Positions 60,834 through 64,000 of a DNA stretch of 64,000 bases are shown here, in pieces. A model generated the notes under the pieces. The model saw only the letters and a program-made list of their open reading frames with translations. It had not been told where the DNA came from and ran no database searches. The stretch covers positions 310,001 to 374,000 of the forward strand of contig NZ_JAGGLR010000007.1 of NCBI RefSeq assembly GCF_017874715.1, read 5' to 3'. This DNA comes from Streptomyces iranensis. Its GTDB lineage: Bacteria; Actinomycetota; Actinomycetes; Streptomycetales; Streptomycetaceae. The translations under genes were made by a program, and so were the position numbers. Each line of letters starts with the position of its first letter. The first letter of the stretch is position 1.

Positions 60834-63236
60834 ATGCGGTCGCTGATCGGTGGAATCCGTGCGCGCGCTGCGGGCACGCTCGCGGGCGTGATGACGGCGG
60901 CCCTGCTGGGCGGCGGTCTGCTGGGACCGCCGGGCGCCTCGGCCGCCGCGGCCGCGTCCCCTCCGGCCGACCCCACCTCGCTGGTCCATCCGTTCGTGGG
61001 CACCGAGAACTTCGGCAACACCTTCCCCGGGGCGAGCGCCCCGTTCGGCATGGTCCAGGTCAGCCCGGACACCGGCGGCCAGGGCGGCTACGACTACGAC
61101 CAGAGCGCCATCCACGGCTTCAGCCAGACCCATCTGTCCGGTGTGGGCTGCGGGGTGGCGGGCGAGCTGCCCATCATGCCGACGACCGGCGCGGTCGACG
61201 ACGTCGACCCGGAGCACTACCGCTCCACCTACAGCCATGACGACGAGGAGGCCACCCCGGGCTACTACCGGGTGGGACTGAAGTCCTACGGCATCGACGC
61301 CGAGCTGACCGCCACTCAGCGCACCGGCTGGCAGCGCTACACCTTCCCGGCCACCGGCGCGGCCAACGTGCTGTTCAACACCGGCAAGGCCAATCAGAAG
61401 GTCTTCGGCTCCGAGATCCGCGTGGTCGGCGACCGGACCGTCGAGGGCCGGGTGGAGGCCGGGAACTTCTGCGCCGGGAAGGACCGGCACACCGTCTACT
61501 TCACCGCCACCTTCGACCGCCCCTTCGCCTCCTACGGCACCTGGCGCGGCTCCACCCCCACCCCCGGCTCCCGCGAGGCGGCCGGCGAGGGCGGCAACGG
61601 CGCCTGGGCCACCTTCGACGCGACCCAGGACCGGGATGTGGTGGTCAAGGTCGGGCTGTCGTACACCGGCCCCGAGGGCGCCCGGAAGAACCTCGCGGCG
61701 GAGACCGGGGACTCCTACGACTTCGACGCCACCCGCGCCGCGCTGCACGACACCTGGCGGAAGAAGCTCGACGCGATCCGGGTCGGCGGCGGCACCGAGG
61801 AGCGGCAGCGCGCCTTCTACACCGCGCTGTACCACGCCCAGCTGCACCCCAATGTGGCGGGCGACGTGGACGGCCGCTACACCGGTTTCGACGGCGCGGC
61901 CCACACCGCCTCCGGCTACACCCCGTACCAGAACTTCTCGCTGTGGGACACCTATCGGCCGCAGAACCAGCTGCTGGAGATGGTGGAGCCCGGGGTGGCC
62001 CGCGATGTCGCGCTGTCGGTGGTCGCCATCGGCCGGGACGGCGGCTGGCTGCCGCGCTGGGCGCTGGCCAACAGCGAGACCAACATCATGACCGGTGACC
62101 CGGTGACCCCCTTCCTCGTCGAGGCGTGGTCCAAGGGTCTGCTGGCCGGGCACGAGGACGAGGCGTACGCGCTGCTGAAGAAGAACGCCACCAGCACCCC
62201 GCCCGCCGGCTCGCCCTACAACGGCCGCTCCGGAGTGGACTATTACCGCGAGCTGGGCTATGTCCCCTCGGGGCTGAAGCTCGGCACCGACTGCGCCGAC
62301 AAGGGCGGCGACAACGACTGTGTCCACCCCGCCTCGGCCACCCTGGAGTACTCCGCCGCGGACTCCGCGCTCGCCCTGATGGCGCGCGGGCTCGGTCACC
62401 GCGCCGACGCCCGGATGTTCGCCGAGCGCGGCCAGACGTACCGCACGCTGTGGGACGACTCGATCGGGCAGTTCCGGCCGCGTACGGCCGACGGCGCGTG
62501 GGTGACCCCGTACGACCCGGTGGAGGCGGGCCGGCAGTTCCACGAGGGCGGCGCCTACCAGTACCAGTGGCTGGTGCCGCAGGACCCGGCCGGGCTGGTG
62601 GGACTGATGGGCGGCAGGAGCGCGACCGAGAAGCGGCTCGACGACTTCTTCGCCTACGGCAAGCTGCTCACCGACCCGGCGGGCACCGCCCGTGAGGACT
62701 GGATCTCCGCCCCGTACGACTACTACGGCAAGCCCACCTACAACCCCAACAACGAGCCCGATCTGCACGCCCCGTACATGTATCTGTGGGCGGGCGCGCC
62801 CGCGAAGGCGGCGACCGTGGTGCGGGCGGCCATGACCCTGTTCACCACCGGCCCGGACGGGATGACCGGCAATGACGACCTCGGCACCATGTCGGCCTGG
62901 TACGTCTTCTCCTCGCTGGGGCTGTACCCGACGATGAGCGGCGGGGACTTCCTCGCCCTGTCCAGCCCGCAGTTCTCCTCGGCCGTGGTCCGCGTCGGGC
63001 ACTACGGCACCCGGCAGGGCGGCACGCTCACGGTCACCGCGCCGGGCGCGAGCGACGCCAAGCGGTATGTCCGCAGTGTGTCGCTGAACGGCCGGAACGT
63101 GGCGCGGACTTGGCTGGACTGGGACCAGGTGGCCCACGGCGGGAAGCTGGCCCACCGGCTGTCCACCGAGCCGTCGTCCTGGGGCACCGGCCGGGGCGCG
63201 GAGCCGCCGTCGGTGGGCGCCACCCGCAAGGGCTGA
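60834..63236 (+). CDS. Secreted GH92 alpha-1,2-mannosidase
   Basis: 800 residues. Signal peptide to about residue 40 (AGVMTAALLGGGLLGPPGAS), then GH92 blocks: VHPFVGTENFGNTFPGAS, FSQTHLSGVGCGVAGELPI, YTALYHAQLHPNV, YQNFSLWDTYRPQNQLLEM, YNPNNEPDLHAPYMYLWAG and GNDDLGTMSAWYVFSSLG with the calcium/catalytic acidic residues. Releases mannose from N-glycan or yeast-mannan type chains. ATG 60834 follows GGAGG. Regulated by a LacI-type operator and a second dyad just upstream. Confidence 0.93.
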   Translation: MRSLIGGIRARAAGTLAGVMTAALLGGGLLGPPGASAAAAASPPADPTSLVHPFVGTENFGNTFPGASAPFGMVQVSPDTGGQGGYDYDQSAIHGFSQTHLSGVGCGVAGELPIMPTTGAVDDVDPEHYRSTYSHDDEEATPGYYRVGLKSYGIDAELTATQRTGWQRYTFPATGAANVLFNTGKANQKVFGSEIRVVGDRTVEGRVEAGNFCAGKDRHTVYFTATFDRPFASYGTWRGSTPTPGSREAAGEGGNGAWATFDATQDRDVVVKVGLSYTGPEGARKNLAAETGDSYDFDATRAALHDTWRKKLDAIRVGGGTEERQRAFYTALYHAQLHPNVAGDVDGRYTGFDGAAHTASGYTPYQNFSLWDTYRPQNQLLEMVEPGVARDVALSVVAIGRDGGWLPRWALANSETNIMTGDPVTPFLVEAWSKGLLAGHEDEAYALLKKNATSTPPAGSPYNGRSGVDYYRELGYVPSGLKLGTDCADKGGDNDCVHPASATLEYSAADSALALMARGLGHRADARMFAERGQTYRTLWDDSIGQFRPRTADGAWVTPYDPVEAGRQFHEGGAYQYQWLVPQDPAGLVGLMGGRSATEKRLDDFFAYGKLLTDPAGTAREDWISAPYDYYGKPTYNPNNEPDLHAPYMYLWAGAPAKAATVVRAAMTLFTTGPDGMTGNDDLGTMSAWYVFSSLGLYPTMSGGDFLALSSPQFSSAVVRVGHYGTRQGGTLTVTAPGASDAKRYVRSVSLNGRNVARTWLDWDQVAHGGKLAHRLSTEPSSWGTGRGAEPPSVGATRKG

Positions 63237-63321
63237 TACCGGCCGGTTGTGGTGTAGGTTCTATGGCCCGCCTGGACACACGGGCCATGGGGGATGGTGG
63301 TCGAGCGAGGGAGCGGTGTCC

Positions 63322-64000
63322 ATGCGTGCTGTGGTGTTCGACGAGTTCGGGCGCCGGCCCGAGGTCCGGAGCGTCGAGGACCCCGCTCCCTCCCCGCGCG
63401 GCGCGGTGATCCGCGTCGAGGCCACCGGACTGTGCCGCAGTGACTGGCACGGCTGGATGGGGCACGACCCGGACATCCGGCTGCCGCACGTCCCCGGCCA
63501 TGAGCTGGCGGGGGTGATCGAGGAGGTCGGCCCCGACGTCCTCAACTGGCGCCCCGGGCAGCGGGTCACCGTGCCGTTCGTATGCGCCTGCGGGCGCTGT
63601 GCCGCCTGTGCGGAGGGCGCCCAGCAGGTGTGCGAGCGGCAGACGCAGCCGGGGTTCACCCACTGGGGCTCGTTCGCCGAGTACGTGGCGATCGAGAACG
63701 CCGATGTGAACCTGGTCGGGATCCGCAACGAGCTGTCGTTCACCACCGCCGCCGGTCTGGGCTGCCGCTTCGCGACCGCCTTCCGCGCCGTCGTCGCCCA
63801 GGGCCGGGTGGCGCCGGGCGAGTGGGTCGCGGTGCACGGCTGCGGTGGAGTGGGGCTGTCCGCGGTGATGATCGCCGCCGCGGCCGGGGCCCGGGTGGCG
63901 GCGGTCGACATCTCGCCGGAGGCGCTGGCCCTGGCGGAACGGTTCGGCGCGGCCGTGTGCGTGGATGTGGCGTCCACCCTGGGCTCGGTGGCGGAGGCGG
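63322..64000 (+). CDS. Zinc-dependent alcohol dehydrogenase, N-terminal part (cut by window end)
   Basis: 226 residues visible. Medium-chain ADH: catalytic zinc ligands Cys38 (GLCRSDWHG) and His60-Glu61 (PGHELAG); structural zinc cysteines 90, 93, 96 and 104; Rossmann motif HGCGGVGLSAVMIAAAAG. ATG 63322 follows GAGGGAG. The substrate cannot be told from the visible part. Confidence 0.92.
   Translation, partial: MRAVVFDEFGRRPEVRSVEDPAPSPRGAVIRVEATGLCRSDWHGWMGHDPDIRLPHVPGHELAGVIEEVGPDVLNWRPGQRVTVPFVCACGRCAACAEGAQQVCERQTQPGFTHWGSFAEYVAIENADVNLVGIRNELSFTTAAGLGCRFATAFRAVVAQGRVAPGEWVAVHGCGGVGLSAVMIAAAAGARVAAVDISPEALALAERFGAAVCVDVASTLGSVAEA

Overview
The window is very GC-rich, with strongly G/C-biased third codon positions, frequent GTG starts and many 1-8 base gene overlaps. 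The gene content is typical of Streptomyces: CobN/CobG-type cobalamin genes, methylmalonyl-CoA mutase, WhiJ-like XRE/DUF397/DUF574 sets, Tat-exported glycosidases and an XRE/ImmA/MAB_1171c set. It is a chromosomal segment of a Streptomyces species. A dispersed repeat of about 155 bp resembles one I associate from memory with the S. violaceusniger/hygroscopicus group, so that finer placement is weak. I saw no tRNA, rRNA, CRISPR array, transposase or phage gene.

Layout. 0-5.2 kb: a partial FabH-like ketosynthase, an LMF1-like membrane protein, an orphan P-type ATPase terminus, a 42-residue amphipathic peptide, a CDF zinc exporter and a small unknown protein. 5.3-17.6 kb: cobalamin corrin-ring genes cobN, cobG, cobH, a cobI-cobJ fusion, cobK, cbiD, cobM and cobL, with an adenosylcobalamin-type riboswitch ahead of cobN. 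17.6-24.3 kb: an acyltransferase, an FhuF-like Fe-S protein, and meaB, mutB and mutA, so a B12-dependent enzyme and its chaperone sit beside B12 synthesis. 24.6-28.9 kb: a cytochrome P450 downstream of a MAB_1171c-like membrane protein, an ImmA/IrrE protease, an XRE regulator and a 56-residue protein, all on the minus strand. 29.5-34.8 kb: a GH95-like glycosidase, a PAP2/diacylglycerol-kinase fusion and a DMT transporter. 35-38 kb: an imine-reductase-like enzyme divergent from an HxlR regulator around a perfect 26-bp palindrome, then an MHS-family transporter. 38-40.7 kb: a WhiJ-like locus (anti-sigma-type ATPase, XRE/DUF5753, DUF397, DUF574 methyltransferase). 40.9-46 kb: a two-component system, a GT4 glycosyltransferase and an unusual zinc-finger SDR. 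46-51 kb: pqqA-pqqB-pqqC-pqqD-pqqE divergent from a secreted PQQ-dependent sugar dehydrogenase, again a cofactor pathway next to its user. 51-60.5 kb: a GH105-like hydrolase, then FAD oxidase, MFS transporter, CdaR regulator, glutamine-synthetase-like ligase, amidohydrolase and SDR, probably an amine or amino-acid catabolic unit. 60.8-64 kb: a GH92 mannosidase under a LacI-type operator and a partial zinc alcohol dehydrogenase.

Most notable observations: an approximately 156-bp dispersed repeat inserted in frame inside pqqB, with a second copy (inverted relative to it) at the stop codon of the amidohydrolase gene; a small basic ORF with a good ribosome binding site just upstream of pqqA; the XRE/ImmA/membrane protein/P450 operon with its own palindrome and a tiny first gene; and an AGGAGGAGG-led, TTA-containing mini-ORF back-to-back with an apparently leaderless mutA.
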